NCBI GenBank assembly: GCA_964540575.1
Contig: CAZINI010000027.1
Location: 1 to 39,510 of the forward strand
Source of the DNA: UMGS1889 sp964540575
GTDB taxonomy: Bacteria; Bacillota; Clostridia; Oscillospirales; Ruminococcaceae
Direction of reading: 5' to 3'
DNA: 39,510 nucleotides
Shown here: positions 31,412 through 39,363 of the stretch, one piece after another
Position numbering within the stretch: position 1 is the stretch's first letter
Layout: every line of letters begins with the position of its first letter
Notes under the pieces: generated by a model
Database searches by the model: none
What the model was told of the DNA's origin: nothing
What the model saw: the letters and a program-made list of their open reading frames with translations, nothing else
Translations under genes and position numbers: made by a program

Positions 31412-32548
31412 ATGAGTTATCCGAGTGTTGATTTTCTTTATCTGAATGAGGAAGACATGATCGCTGCAGGCGTAAAAGATATGGCAGGATGTATTGAAAC
31501 AATGGAAGAAATGTTCAAGCTGATGAAGGTCGGAAATTACAGAATGGGCGGTGCAAACGGCAATTCCCACGGCTGTATGGTAATGTTCCCGCCTTCATCT
31601 CCATTCCCCGAAATGCCTGTTGACGGTCCCGACAGACGGTTCATGGCAATGCCTGCATATCTGGGCGGCAAGTTTGATATGGCGGGAATGAAATGGTACG
31701 GTTCAAATGTTGCAAACAAGGATAAGGGGCTTCCCCGTTCCATTCTGATGCTGACGCTCAATGACAAGGACACGGGTGCACCGCTTGCGTATATGTCCGC
31801 AAATATCCTTTCCGCATACAGAACGGGTGCGGTTCCCGGAGTAGGTTACAAGCATCTGTCAAAGAAGGATTCAAAGGTTGTCGGAATTATCGGACCGGGC
31901 GTTATGAGCAAGACGGCTCTTGCAGCTATTATGGCTGTTCGTCCCGAGATAGAAACCATTAAGGTAAAGGGCAGAGGAAAGGCTTCTCTTGATGCGTTTA
32001 TCGAACATGTAAAGACCGAATATCCCGGCGTTAAGAATGTTTACGCTGTTGATACCATTGAAGAAGCTGTACGGGATTCGGACATTGTATCCGCAAGCAC
32101 CTCAACACCCACAGGCGACCCCGCCGAATATCCCTACATAAGGGAAGAATGGATAAAGCCGGGTGCTCTTATCAGCTCCACGGCGGCACTCAGATTTGAT
32201 GATGATTTTGTCATCAACAGAGCAAGGACAGTTACCGACAACATTATGCTTTACGAAGCATGGGAAGAAGAAATGAAGCCAAATGCTTACAACACAGTTC
32301 CCATTCCCGCTGTAAGGGTAATGGACCTTATTGCAGAGGGAAAAATGAGCAGGGACAAGATAGACGATCTGGGTGATATTCTTATGGGAACTATCCCCGT
32401 TCACCGAGATGAAAATGAGATAATCATCTATTCCATCGGCGGTATGCCCGTTGAAGATGTGGCATGGGGTACGGTAGTTTACCGAAACGCTCTTGCAAAG
32501 GGCATCGGAACAAAGCTTAATCTCTGGCAAACACCGCAGATGATGTGA
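31412..32548 (+). CDS. Ornithine cyclodeaminase/mu-crystallin family protein
   Basis: A 378-residue protein with GAAAGGAAG upstream. It has the OCD/mu-crystallin fold: a substrate region with GMKWYG (92-97, Lys94) and SAYRTGAV (134-141, Arg137), and an NAD-binding GIIGPGVMS (158-166). Members act as ornithine cyclodeaminase, ketimine or imine reductases, or alanine dehydrogenase. At about 378 residues it is longer than most. As the first gene of a dehydrogenase operon it probably handles the imine made by the downstream complex. I have an uncertain memory of relatives being named tyramine oxidase subunit B; I do not rely on it. Confidence 0.85.
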   Translation: MSYPSVDFLYLNEEDMIAAGVKDMAGCIETMEEMFKLMKVGNYRMGGANGNSHGCMVMFPPSSPFPEMPVDGPDRRFMAMPAYLGGKFDMAGMKWYGSNVANKDKGLPRSILMLTLNDKDTGAPLAYMSANILSAYRTGAVPGVGYKHLSKKDSKVVGIIGPGVMSKTALAAIMAVRPEIETIKVKGRGKASLDAFIEHVKTEYPGVKNVYAVDTIEEAVRDSDIVSASTSTPTGDPAEYPYIREEWIKPGALISSTAALRFDDDFVINRARTVTDNIMLYEAWEEEMKPNAYNTVPIPAVRVMDLIAEGKMSRDKIDDLGDILMGTIPVHRDENEIIIYSIGGMPVEDVAWGTVVYRNALAKGIGTKLNLWQTPQMM

Positions 32549-32572
32549 TAATACTTTGGAGGGAGAAGTAAA

Positions 32573-32899
32573 ATGAGGATCGAAGAACACCCTATACTGG
32601 GAACTTACGAAAAGGGAAGAACGGTTTCCTTCACCTTTGACGGAAAAGAACTTCAGGGCTGCGAGGGTGAGCCTATTGCCATCGCCCTGAAAAATGCGGG
32701 AGTAATGGTCCACCGCTACACCAAAAAGGAGCACAAGCCCCGTGGAATATTCTGTGCTATCGGACGCTGCACAGACTGCGTAATGATAGTTAACGGTCAG
32801 CCGAATGTGCGTACCTGCATAACACCCCTTGAAGAGGGCATGGAAGTCAGGACGCAGTACGGCGTCGGTGGAAAAGCGGAAGGGGGTGCTCAGCAATGA
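32573..32899 (+). CDS. [2Fe-2S] subunit of the amine/amino acid dehydrogenase (Fer2_4 type)
   Basis: A 108-residue protein with GGAGGGAG upstream. It is a plant-type ferredoxin domain as in the N-terminal part of SoxA and in HcnA: a beta-grasp start (VSFTFDGKELQGCEGEPIA) and the cluster ligands C61, C66, C69 and C82 (C-x4-C-x2-C-x12-C). It carries electrons from the flavin subunits. It overlaps the next gene by ATGA. It matches the PdhF/gamma-type subunit of dye-linked L-proline dehydrogenase complexes. Confidence 0.9.
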   Translation: MRIEEHPILGTYEKGRTVSFTFDGKELQGCEGEPIAIALKNAGVMVHRYTKKEHKPRGIFCAIGRCTDCVMIVNGQPNVRTCITPLEEGMEVRTQYGVGGKAEGGAQQ

Positions 32900-34482
32900 A
32901 AAGATATGATATGATAATCGTGGGTGCAGGCCCCGCAGGCTTGTCCGCTGCTATCGAAGCTGCAAAAAGGGGAATGAAGGTCGTTGTTTATGACGAAAAC
33001 GCAAAGCCCGGCGGACAGCTTTTCAAGCAGATACATAAGTTTTTCGGTTCAAAGGAGCACAAGGCTAAAATAAGGGGATTTCACATCGGTGAGGAGCTGC
33101 TTGCAGAGGCAAATTCTCTTGGCGTTGAGGTCGTTCTGAATGCCATTGTTATCGGACTTTTCCCCGAAAAAGAGGTTACCGTAAAGATAGATGACCACGT
33201 TGAGCACGTCAAGGGAGATACAATTCTTATTGCAACGGGTGCAAGCGAAAATATGGTAACATTCCCAGGCTGGACGCTGCCCGGAGTTATCGGTGCGGGT
33301 GCGGCACAGACAATGATGAATCTTCACGGAACTCTTCCCGGAAAAAGAGTTCTGATGCTCGGTTCGGGAAATGTCGGTCTGGTCGTAAGCTTTCAGCTTA
33401 TGCAGGCGGGCTGTGAGGTAGTCGCTCTTGCAGATGCTGCACCAAGAGTCGGCGGCTACGGCGTTCATGCTGCAAAGGTCGCTCGCTGCGGTGTTCCGTT
33501 CTATCTGTCACACACCATCGTAAAGGCTGACGGAGATGACTGTGTTACAGGCGTTACCATCGGTGAGGTAGACAAGAACTGGCAGGTCATTCCCGGTACG
33601 GAAAAGCATTTTGATGTTGATACTATCTGTCTGGCGGTAGGACTTTCGCCTATGTCAAAGCTTGCGGATATGGCGGGCTGTGCAATGGAGGATAATCCCG
33701 CAAAGGCAGGATTTGTTCCTACGGTAGACAAGTACGGCGAAACTTCCATTCCCGGAATTTACGCTGCGGGAGATGTTTCGGGAATTGAGGAAGCGTCCAG
33801 TGCAATGATCGAGGGACGTATTGCGGGAATTGCCGCTGCCGCAAAGCTGGGATTTATCTCCGAGGAAGAATGTGAAGCGGAGGTCGCAAAGCAGGAGTCT
33901 GCACTTGACGGTCTGCGTCAGGGAATGTTCGCCCCGGGTATGAGAGGAAAGATGATAACCGAAACCGAGGAGGGTGTAGAGATCTCGCAGAACCTTCTGA
34001 AAAAGGGATTTGTTGCAGATGATGAGATAGAGCGTTTCCCCGGAGTTACACATAACACAGGTGTTCACCCTGTTATCGAATGTACGCAGAATATCCCCTG
34101 CAATCCTTGTCAGGACGCTTGTCCGAAGCACTGCATAAAGATAGGAAGCAATATTACCGCACTGCCTGCCATTGACCCCGAACAGAAATGTACAGGCTGC
34201 GGAATGTGTGTAGCAAGCTGTTCGGGACAGGCAATATTCCTCGTAAATGAGGACTGCGGCGACGGCACAGCGGAGATAACGCTGCCTTACGAATTTCTCC
34301 CGCTCCCCGAAAAGGGTGCAAAGGGTACGGCACTTAGCAGAAGCGGTGAAGCTGTCTGCGAGGCAGAAGTGGTAAATGTGAGAAGTGCAAAGGCGTTTGA
34401 CCACACTCATCTGCTCACAATGAAGGTGCCTAAGGAATATGCAATGAAGGCAAGATTTTTTAAGGAGGCAGTTAAGTCATGA
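32896..34482 (+). CDS. FAD/NAD-dependent dehydrogenase subunit with two [4Fe-4S] clusters (SoxA/HcnB/PdhA-like)
   Basis: A 528-residue protein. It has a pyridine-nucleotide-disulfide oxidoreductase fold with FAD motif GAGPAG (10-15), a second dinucleotide motif GSGNVG (156-161) and GIYAAGD (287-293). The C-terminus adds a bacterial ferredoxin domain: a Cys group C396, C402, C405, C409, C413, and C432-x2-C435-x2-C438-x3-C442. HcnB and opine oxidase A normally carry a BFD-like C-terminus; here that domain is a separate gene and the ferredoxin domain is an addition. It passes electrons within the complex. The gene overlaps both neighbours by ATGA. Confidence 0.9.
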   Translation: MKRYDMIIVGAGPAGLSAAIEAAKRGMKVVVYDENAKPGGQLFKQIHKFFGSKEHKAKIRGFHIGEELLAEANSLGVEVVLNAIVIGLFPEKEVTVKIDDHVEHVKGDTILIATGASENMVTFPGWTLPGVIGAGAAQTMMNLHGTLPGKRVLMLGSGNVGLVVSFQLMQAGCEVVALADAAPRVGGYGVHAAKVARCGVPFYLSHTIVKADGDDCVTGVTIGEVDKNWQVIPGTEKHFDVDTICLAVGLSPMSKLADMAGCAMEDNPAKAGFVPTVDKYGETSIPGIYAAGDVSGIEEASSAMIEGRIAGIAAAAKLGFISEEECEAEVAKQESALDGLRQGMFAPGMRGKMITETEEGVEISQNLLKKGFVADDEIERFPGVTHNTGVHPVIECTQNIPCNPCQDACPKHCIKIGSNITALPAIDPEQKCTGCGMCVASCSGQAIFLVNEDCGDGTAEITLPYEFLPLPEKGAKGTALSRSGEAVCEAEVVNVRSAKAFDHTHLLTMKVPKEYAMKARFFKEAVKS

Positions 34483-34796
34483 ACGACAGAAGCAGAGATA
34501 TAGGCGAATTTGTTCCTCAGCCCGATGATGATATGATCGTCTGCCGCTGTGAGGAAATTACAAAGGGCGAAATAAGACGTGCCGTTCACGATGGAATGTT
34601 CACCCTTACAGAAATAAGAAGATACCTGCGTACAGGCATGGGACTTTGTCAGGGACAGACCTGCACAAAGTTTGTGAAGGCTATCGTGTCGAGAGAACTG
34701 GGCGTCAGACCGAACGAGCTTGAGCCTGCAACGGGACGTGCTCCCATGCGTCCCATTGAGATGAAAATTCTTGCGAAGGATAAGGGGGATGCGTAA
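34479..34796 (+). CDS. BFD-like [2Fe-2S] subunit
   Basis: A 105-residue protein with the BFD/[2Fe-2S] pattern: MIVCRCEEITKGEIRRA (C22, C24) and GMGLCQGQTC (C57, C62), as in NirB, bacterioferritin-associated ferredoxin and the PdhX/delta subunit of proline dehydrogenase complexes. It would link the two flavoproteins. It overlaps the upstream gene by ATGA and shares one base with the downstream start (TAATG). Confidence 0.9.
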   Translation: MNDRSRDIGEFVPQPDDDMIVCRCEEITKGEIRRAVHDGMFTLTEIRRYLRTGMGLCQGQTCTKFVKAIVSRELGVRPNELEPATGRAPMRPIEMKILAKDKGDA

Positions 34797-35914
34797 TGAA
34801 CTCTGATGTACTTATCATAGGAAGCGGCATCATTGGCTGTGCAGCCGCTTATAATCTGGCAAAAAAAGGCGTTAAGGTCACCGTTATCGAAGCAAGCTCC
34901 AATATCGGAAACGGCGGTTCTGTGCGAAACGGCGGCGGTGTCCGTCAGTCGGGACGTGACCCCAGAGAGCTGCCCCTTGTAATGTACGCTATCAAAAATA
35001 TATGGCCCCATCTTTCGGAAATGCTGGATACAAATGTTGAATACCATCAGCAGGGAAATCTCCGTCTTGGCAGCACCGAAAGACATAAGCAGATACTTGA
35101 CGGTCTGACCGAACGTGCCGTTAAATGCGGGCTTGATGTGAGAATGATCGACGGAAAGGAAGCAAGGGAGATAAACCCCTATCTGTCCGAAGCAGTTACC
35201 TGTGCAAGCTGGTGTCCTACCGACGGTCACGCAAATCCTCTTACCGCCACAATGGGCTATTACAAAATGGCTCGCCGCCTCGGTGCACACTTCATTTCCG
35301 ATGAAAAGATAGTTGAACTGAGAAAGCATAAGGGTGCAGTCAGACAGGCAGTCGCAGCTTCGGGAAATGTTTACGAAGCTGACAGGATAATCCTTGCGGC
35401 GGGATTTGAAAGCAGAGCTATTGCAAATACCATTGGTCTTGACGTTCCCATGCAGCCCGTTCTTCTGGAAACTCTGGTAACAGAAGCCGTTTCGCCAATG
35501 TTCTGGCAGATGCTCGGTACTGCGGACGCTGATTTCTACGGTCATCAGACAGATCACGGCTCCTTCGTTTTCGGTCTGAACTCGGGTCTTGAACCTTACG
35601 CAAAGCCCGGAAAGCCCGTTTCGTCCAGCATTGCAGCTTCGGCGGCATGCAGAGGTATCATGCACTATTTCCCGTCCCTTGAGGGCATTAAGGTGGTAAG
35701 AACGTGGGCGGGCTGGATGGATTCCTGTGCAGACCACGTTCCCGTAATAAGCAAGGTGGACGAGTGCCCCGGGCTTATCCTTGCCTGCGGTTTCTCGGGA
35801 CACGGTTTCGGAATTTCTCCCGCAGTCGGTCTGGTGCTTTCGCAGCTTGCCTGTGACGAGGAAACGGCAGTCGATCTGTCGGCACTGAGATATGACAGAT
35901 TTTCCGCAAGATAA
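34796..35914 (+). CDS. DAO-type FAD oxidoreductase, catalytic subunit (SoxB/HcnC/PdhB-like)
   Basis: A 372-residue protein of the glycine/D-amino acid oxidase family. The FAD-binding GSGIIG is at 9-14, GGGVRQSGRDPRELPL (about 46-61) marks the isoalloxazine loop, and the C-terminal GFSGHGFGISPAVG matches sarcosine oxidase beta and HcnC. It should oxidise the C-N bond of an amino acid, N-alkyl amino acid or amine. The substrate cannot be read from sequence. It is translationally coupled to the iron-sulfur subunits. Confidence 0.9.
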   Translation: MNSDVLIIGSGIIGCAAAYNLAKKGVKVTVIEASSNIGNGGSVRNGGGVRQSGRDPRELPLVMYAIKNIWPHLSEMLDTNVEYHQQGNLRLGSTERHKQILDGLTERAVKCGLDVRMIDGKEAREINPYLSEAVTCASWCPTDGHANPLTATMGYYKMARRLGAHFISDEKIVELRKHKGAVRQAVAASGNVYEADRIILAAGFESRAIANTIGLDVPMQPVLLETLVTEAVSPMFWQMLGTADADFYGHQTDHGSFVFGLNSGLEPYAKPGKPVSSSIAASAACRGIMHYFPSLEGIKVVRTWAGWMDSCADHVPVISKVDECPGLILACGFSGHGFGISPAVGLVLSQLACDEETAVDLSALRYDRFSAR

Positions 35915-35930
35915 TAAAGGAGTTGTCCAT

Positions 35931-36293
35931 ATGAAATTATTAAGAGTTGAAATCATCACAAGTATGTCAAAGGTAGAGCCGTTAAAGGAGGCTCTCGGAA
36001 AATTTCACATCAGCGGAATGACCGTCAGCCAGGTGCTTGGCTGCGGCGTTCAGTACGGTACTCCCGAATATGAAGCGGAGAGCAAAAGACGTGAGATAAG
36101 TCTTTTGCCAAAGGAGCTTGTTATGATGGTTGTCCCCGAGGACGAGCTTGACGCACTCCTTGAATTTGTAAAGAAGGAGCTTTACACAGGACATATCGGT
36201 GACGGAAAGATCTTCGTTTCCGAAATAGTAAACGCTGTCCGTGTCCGCACAGGCGAGGAAGGCGTCGAAGCCGTAGTAGAAGGAGAATTGTAA
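35931..36293 (+). CDS. P-II-like nitrogen regulatory protein
   Basis: 120 residues from the ATG at 35931 (AAAGGAG 7 bases upstream). It follows the GlnB fold and length: ISGMTVSQVLGCG (27-39), LLPKELVMMVVPEDELD (58-74) and the C-terminal signature TGHIGDGKIFV (86-96), VRVRTGEEG (103-111). The T-loop has no YRG; the position of the uridylylated Tyr51 is Ser, so control by GlnD is unlikely. It has no amtB or glutamine synthetase neighbour; it sits between the dehydrogenase genes and a permease. It likely senses ATP/ADP or 2-oxoglutarate and may act on the permease or enzyme. Confidence 0.88.
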   Translation: MKLLRVEIITSMSKVEPLKEALGKFHISGMTVSQVLGCGVQYGTPEYEAESKRREISLLPKELVMMVVPEDELDALLEFVKKELYTGHIGDGKIFVSEIVNAVRVRTGEEGVEAVVEGEL

Positions 36294-36307
36294 AAGGCGG
36301 GATCTGT

Positions 36308-37735
36308 ATGGATAAAAAATTAGGACTTGCAAGTGCCGTTGCAACAGGCGTCGGTCTGATAATCGCAACCAGCTGTCTGCTGTCTATCGGGCAGGGTGCA
36401 GCGGCACTTGGAAATACCTTTATAATCACGATGGTGGTTGCCTGTTTGTTCAACATTCTGACGGCACTTTCCATCTGCGAACTGAATGCACTTATGCCGA
36501 ATCTTTCCGGCGGTATGGCACAGTATACTCTTGCAAGCTTCGGACCGTTCGTATCTATCGTTGTAAATGTAGGCGGGTATCTTACCTGTCAGACTATTAT
36601 GGGAAGCTCCGAGGTCGCAATGTTCGGAAACACTATGAGCAGCGTTTTTGAAAATGTTCCTATTTCGGGAACGGTCTACTCTATCCTGCTGATAGCTATC
36701 CTTACGGTTTTAAATCTTTTCGGCGTAGATATGTTTGCAAAGATACAGAATATCGTTGCCTACGGGCTTATCGGCTCACTTACCGTAATGGGAATAATGG
36801 GAACGCTGAAAATCGGTACGGGTGAGATAGTTGAGCAGCCCGCTGTTCTGTCAAGCGATCCTGCCGATATGTTCTCGCTGCTGGGTCTTGCATTTTTCCT
36901 GTTTATCGGTGCGGAATTTGTTGTTCCCATCTCGCCGCAGGTCAGAAATGCAAGGAGAAATGTTCCTCTCGGAATGGTCATCAGTCTGCTTGCAATTCTT
37001 GTGATGCAGATATTTGTGACCATCGGCTTCTCGCATTATACACCTTGGGATGAGCTTGGAAACAGCACCGTTCCCCATATCCTGTACGGCACTATGCTTT
37101 GCGGCAAGGTCGGCACGGTCTGGATGACTATCGTTTCTCTGCTGGCAGTTATCTCAACGGTAAACACGGCGATGTTCTCCATTTCGCAGATTTGCTGCGG
37201 TATGGCAAAGATCAACCTTCTGCCCGCTGTTTTCTTAAAGAAGAACAAGAGAGGTACGCCCTATGTGGGACTGCTTCTTGTATCCGCTGCAATGATAATC
37301 ATAAACGCAACGGGACTGTCCACCAGCGACCAGCTGACATTCCTTATCCTGACGGGCTGTACCTTCTGGATATTCTCCTATATCGTTCTCCATCTTGATG
37401 TAATGGTAATGAGAAAGAGAATGCCCAAGGCACCCAGAACATTCAAGCTGCCTTTAGGACCCGTTATCCCCATTATCGGTGTTATCGGAAATGCATTTAT
37501 GATATGGAACATCGACCCGAATTTCGATGTCAAATTTAAGATATACACCATCTTTGTTATCGTATTTGCAGTACTTTCGGTTTACGCTGTAATATGGACA
37601 AAGCTGAAGATAAAGCGTCCTCTGTTTAAGCCCTATCCCGTTAAAGAGGTTATGGCAATGGAAAATGACCTCTATCTGGAGGCTCATAAGAGGGCAGCTG
37701 AAACAGCTGTCAATGAAGCTGTAGCTGTTGAATAA
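36308..37735 (+). CDS. APC-superfamily amino acid/amine permease
   Basis: A 475-residue, 12-helix protein with AGGCGGG upstream. The N-terminus (LASAVATGVGLIIATSCLLSI) and a SLLGLAFFLFIGAEFVVPISPQVRNARRN segment (about 181-211) are typical of APC permeases. It ends in a cytoplasmic tail with acidic and basic residues. As the last gene of the operon it probably imports the amine or amino acid oxidised by the upstream complex. A terminator follows within 25 bases. Confidence 0.9.
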   Translation: MDKKLGLASAVATGVGLIIATSCLLSIGQGAAALGNTFIITMVVACLFNILTALSICELNALMPNLSGGMAQYTLASFGPFVSIVVNVGGYLTCQTIMGSSEVAMFGNTMSSVFENVPISGTVYSILLIAILTVLNLFGVDMFAKIQNIVAYGLIGSLTVMGIMGTLKIGTGEIVEQPAVLSSDPADMFSLLGLAFFLFIGAEFVVPISPQVRNARRNVPLGMVISLLAILVMQIFVTIGFSHYTPWDELGNSTVPHILYGTMLCGKVGTVWMTIVSLLAVISTVNTAMFSISQICCGMAKINLLPAVFLKKNKRGTPYVGLLLVSAAMIIINATGLSTSDQLTFLILTGCTFWIFSYIVLHLDVMVMRKRMPKAPRTFKLPLGPVIPIIGVIGNAFMIWNIDPNFDVKFKIYTIFVIVFAVLSVYAVIWTKLKIKRPLFKPYPVKEVMAMENDLYLEAHKRAAETAVNEAVAVE

Positions 37736-37758
37736 CTGCATATTTCTCTCCCAAATAA

Positions 37759-37805
37759 ATGAATTCTGACACAGGGATATATCATTGTGTCAGAGTTCAT
37801 TTTTA
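37759..37805 (+). terminator. Terminator of the amine dehydrogenase operon
   Basis: A 15-base stem ATGAATTCTGACACA/TGTGTCAGAGTTCAT with one wobble pair, then TTTTT. Confidence 0.85.
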
Positions 37806-37869
37806 TATGTAGAAATATTCTTTGGCAGATGATATAATGAAAGAAGTGAACATATCAAAGGAGAACAGA

Positions 37870-38688
37870 ATGGAAGAGTTAAAATATATTCCCGTAAGGC
37901 AGCCGTTTTTTGCGGCATTGTCAGACAGCTACAAGAAATTTACCGTAAATAAATATGGGATAGTCCACTTTTTTCAGTTCACAACATCTGCCGAAACAAT
38001 GACCGCCGTTCCCGACGGAAGTGTTGATATGGTGTTTTGCAGCGGGGACGAACCCTTTGCTTTTGTACAAGGGACCGTCCTGAAAGCGGAGGAGATACCG
38101 TTCCTGCCGAACAGACTTTACTTCGGCGTTCGTTTTATTCCGGGATATAATCCAATTCTCGGTGAAAATGCAATGGGCAGGCTTATCAATAACCGCATTG
38201 GATTTCGTGAGCTTATTTCCGATGAAAAAATGCTTATGAATATCTTTTCCGAAGAAAGCTTTGAAAAGCAGATAAAGGCGTTCACAAAGTCATATATGAG
38301 CATTTTTGAACGGATACGTCCGATGGATAAAAGCAATCTTATCGTTCGCCATTCAATTAATATGATATTTGACAAAATGGGGAATGTTACCGTTCTACAG
38401 CTTGCCGAGGAAACGGGTTACACTCCTCGCTACATAAATCAATGCTTTCGGCGGGAAATATCAATGAGTCCCAAGAATTTTATAAAGATAATAAGATTTC
38501 AGTCTGCACTGGATATGCTTCACGCCGAGGAAAGAAGATCGCTTTCGGAAATTGCGTCTGCCCTGGGGTATTTCGACCAGCCGCATTTTGTAAAGGAGTT
38601 CAAAGAGTTTTCGGGAATAACTCCAAAAAAATATGAGCAGTTTCTGGACAGCAAGCAGTATTCATCAAAAATTTTGATGTACGAATAA
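37870..38688 (+). CDS. AraC-family transcriptional regulator
   Basis: 272 residues from the ATG at 37870 (AAAGGAG 7 bases upstream). The open frame reaches back to 37822, but a TATAAT lies at 37833-37838, so the earlier ATG would precede the transcript. The N-terminal domain resembles DUF6597-type sensing domains (AVPDGSVDMVF, then PFLPNRLYFGVRFIPGYNP). The C-terminus has two AraC helix-turn-helix motifs (VLQLAEETGYTPRYINQCFRR and LSEIASALGYFDQPHFVKEF). It is the best candidate regulator of the preceding operon, perhaps through the palindromes at 31212-31271. Confidence 0.9.
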   Translation: MEELKYIPVRQPFFAALSDSYKKFTVNKYGIVHFFQFTTSAETMTAVPDGSVDMVFCSGDEPFAFVQGTVLKAEEIPFLPNRLYFGVRFIPGYNPILGENAMGRLINNRIGFRELISDEKMLMNIFSEESFEKQIKAFTKSYMSIFERIRPMDKSNLIVRHSINMIFDKMGNVTVLQLAEETGYTPRYINQCFRREISMSPKNFIKIIRFQSALDMLHAEERRSLSEIASALGYFDQPHFVKEFKEFSGITPKKYEQFLDSKQYSSKILMYE

Positions 38689-38698
38689 TTAGTGCGTA

Positions 38699-38750
38699 CT
38701 CAATAACTGCCCACAGGGCAGTTGTTGAGCAGACATTAATTAAGTCTGCT
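38699..38750 (+). terminator. Two adjacent hairpins after the AraC gene
   Basis: CTCAATAACTGCCC-ACA-GGGCAGTTGTTGAG (38699-38729) has a 14-pair stem with one G-U and a 3-base loop. It is followed with a 2-base overlap by AGCAGAC/GTCTGCT (38728-38750). There is no clear T run, so it may be an mRNA 3' structure or a leader element of the GNAT gene. Confidence 0.45.
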
Positions 38751-38799
38751 ACGTCCCATTTAATACCTGCTTTACAAATTGAAAATTGGAGGAAAGAAA

Positions 38800-39363
38800 A
38801 TGCTTACACATATTGGAACCAATACAATTGAAACAGAAAGACTGACGCTTCGCAGATTTGAGTATACAGATGATGATGCTATGCTGAAATACTGGATCGC
38901 TGATGAAAAAATACAGTCAATGTATGCAGAACCTGTTTATACCACAAAAGAAGCTGTAAAGGAGCTGCTTGATAAATATATCGGCTCATATGAAAAAAGT
39001 GATTATTATCGTTGGGCAATTACCGAAAAGAATTCCGGCGAATGTATAGGTCAGATCGCATTTTTCCTTGTAGACAGTAAAAATCATTTTGCAGAGATCG
39101 AATATTGCATCGGTTCGGAGTTTCAATGCAGGGGCTATGCCACCGAAGCGACCAAAGCAATTATCAGATACGGATTTGAAAAAATAAATCTGCACAAAAT
39201 TCAGATCTGCACTAAGACTATAAATAAACCGTCAAAGCGTGTCATAGAAAAATGCGGTTTTACATACGAGGGTACGTTACGGGATTATTTCTATATGAAC
39301 GGCGATTATGTCGGAAGATTATATTTTTCAATGTTGAGAAATGAGTTTGAATCCGAAAGCTGA
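38800..39363 (+). CDS. GNAT-family N-acetyltransferase (RimJ/RimL-like)
   Basis: 187 residues from the ATG at 38800, with GGAGG 8 bases upstream; the frame extends back to 38779 without a ribosome site. It shows the GNAT fold: IETERLTLRRFEYTDDDAMLKYW at the start, IGQIAFFLVDSKNHFAEIEYCI as the central strands, QCRGYATEATKAIIRYGF as the acetyl-CoA-binding motif A (Q/RxxGxA form), and NKPSKRVIEKCGFTYEGTLRDYF at the end. Relatives acetylate ribosomal protein N-termini, other amines or antibiotics. The substrate is unknown. Confidence 0.9.
   Translation: MLTHIGTNTIETERLTLRRFEYTDDDAMLKYWIADEKIQSMYAEPVYTTKEAVKELLDKYIGSYEKSDYYRWAITEKNSGECIGQIAFFLVDSKNHFAEIEYCIGSEFQCRGYATEATKAIIRYGFEKINLHKIQICTKTINKPSKRVIEKCGFTYEGTLRDYFYMNGDYVGRLYFSMLRNEFESES

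Noticed and set aside
33655..34410. 251-codon minus-strand frame
   Set aside because: Antisense to the FAD/ferredoxin subunit; no supporting signals.
34649..35959. Long minus-strand frame of 436 codons opposite the DAO-type gene
   Set aside because: It is fully antisense to a clear flavoenzyme gene in a tight operon, has no ribosome site and no recognisable domain; Cys/Ser-rich composition is typical of an antisense shadow.
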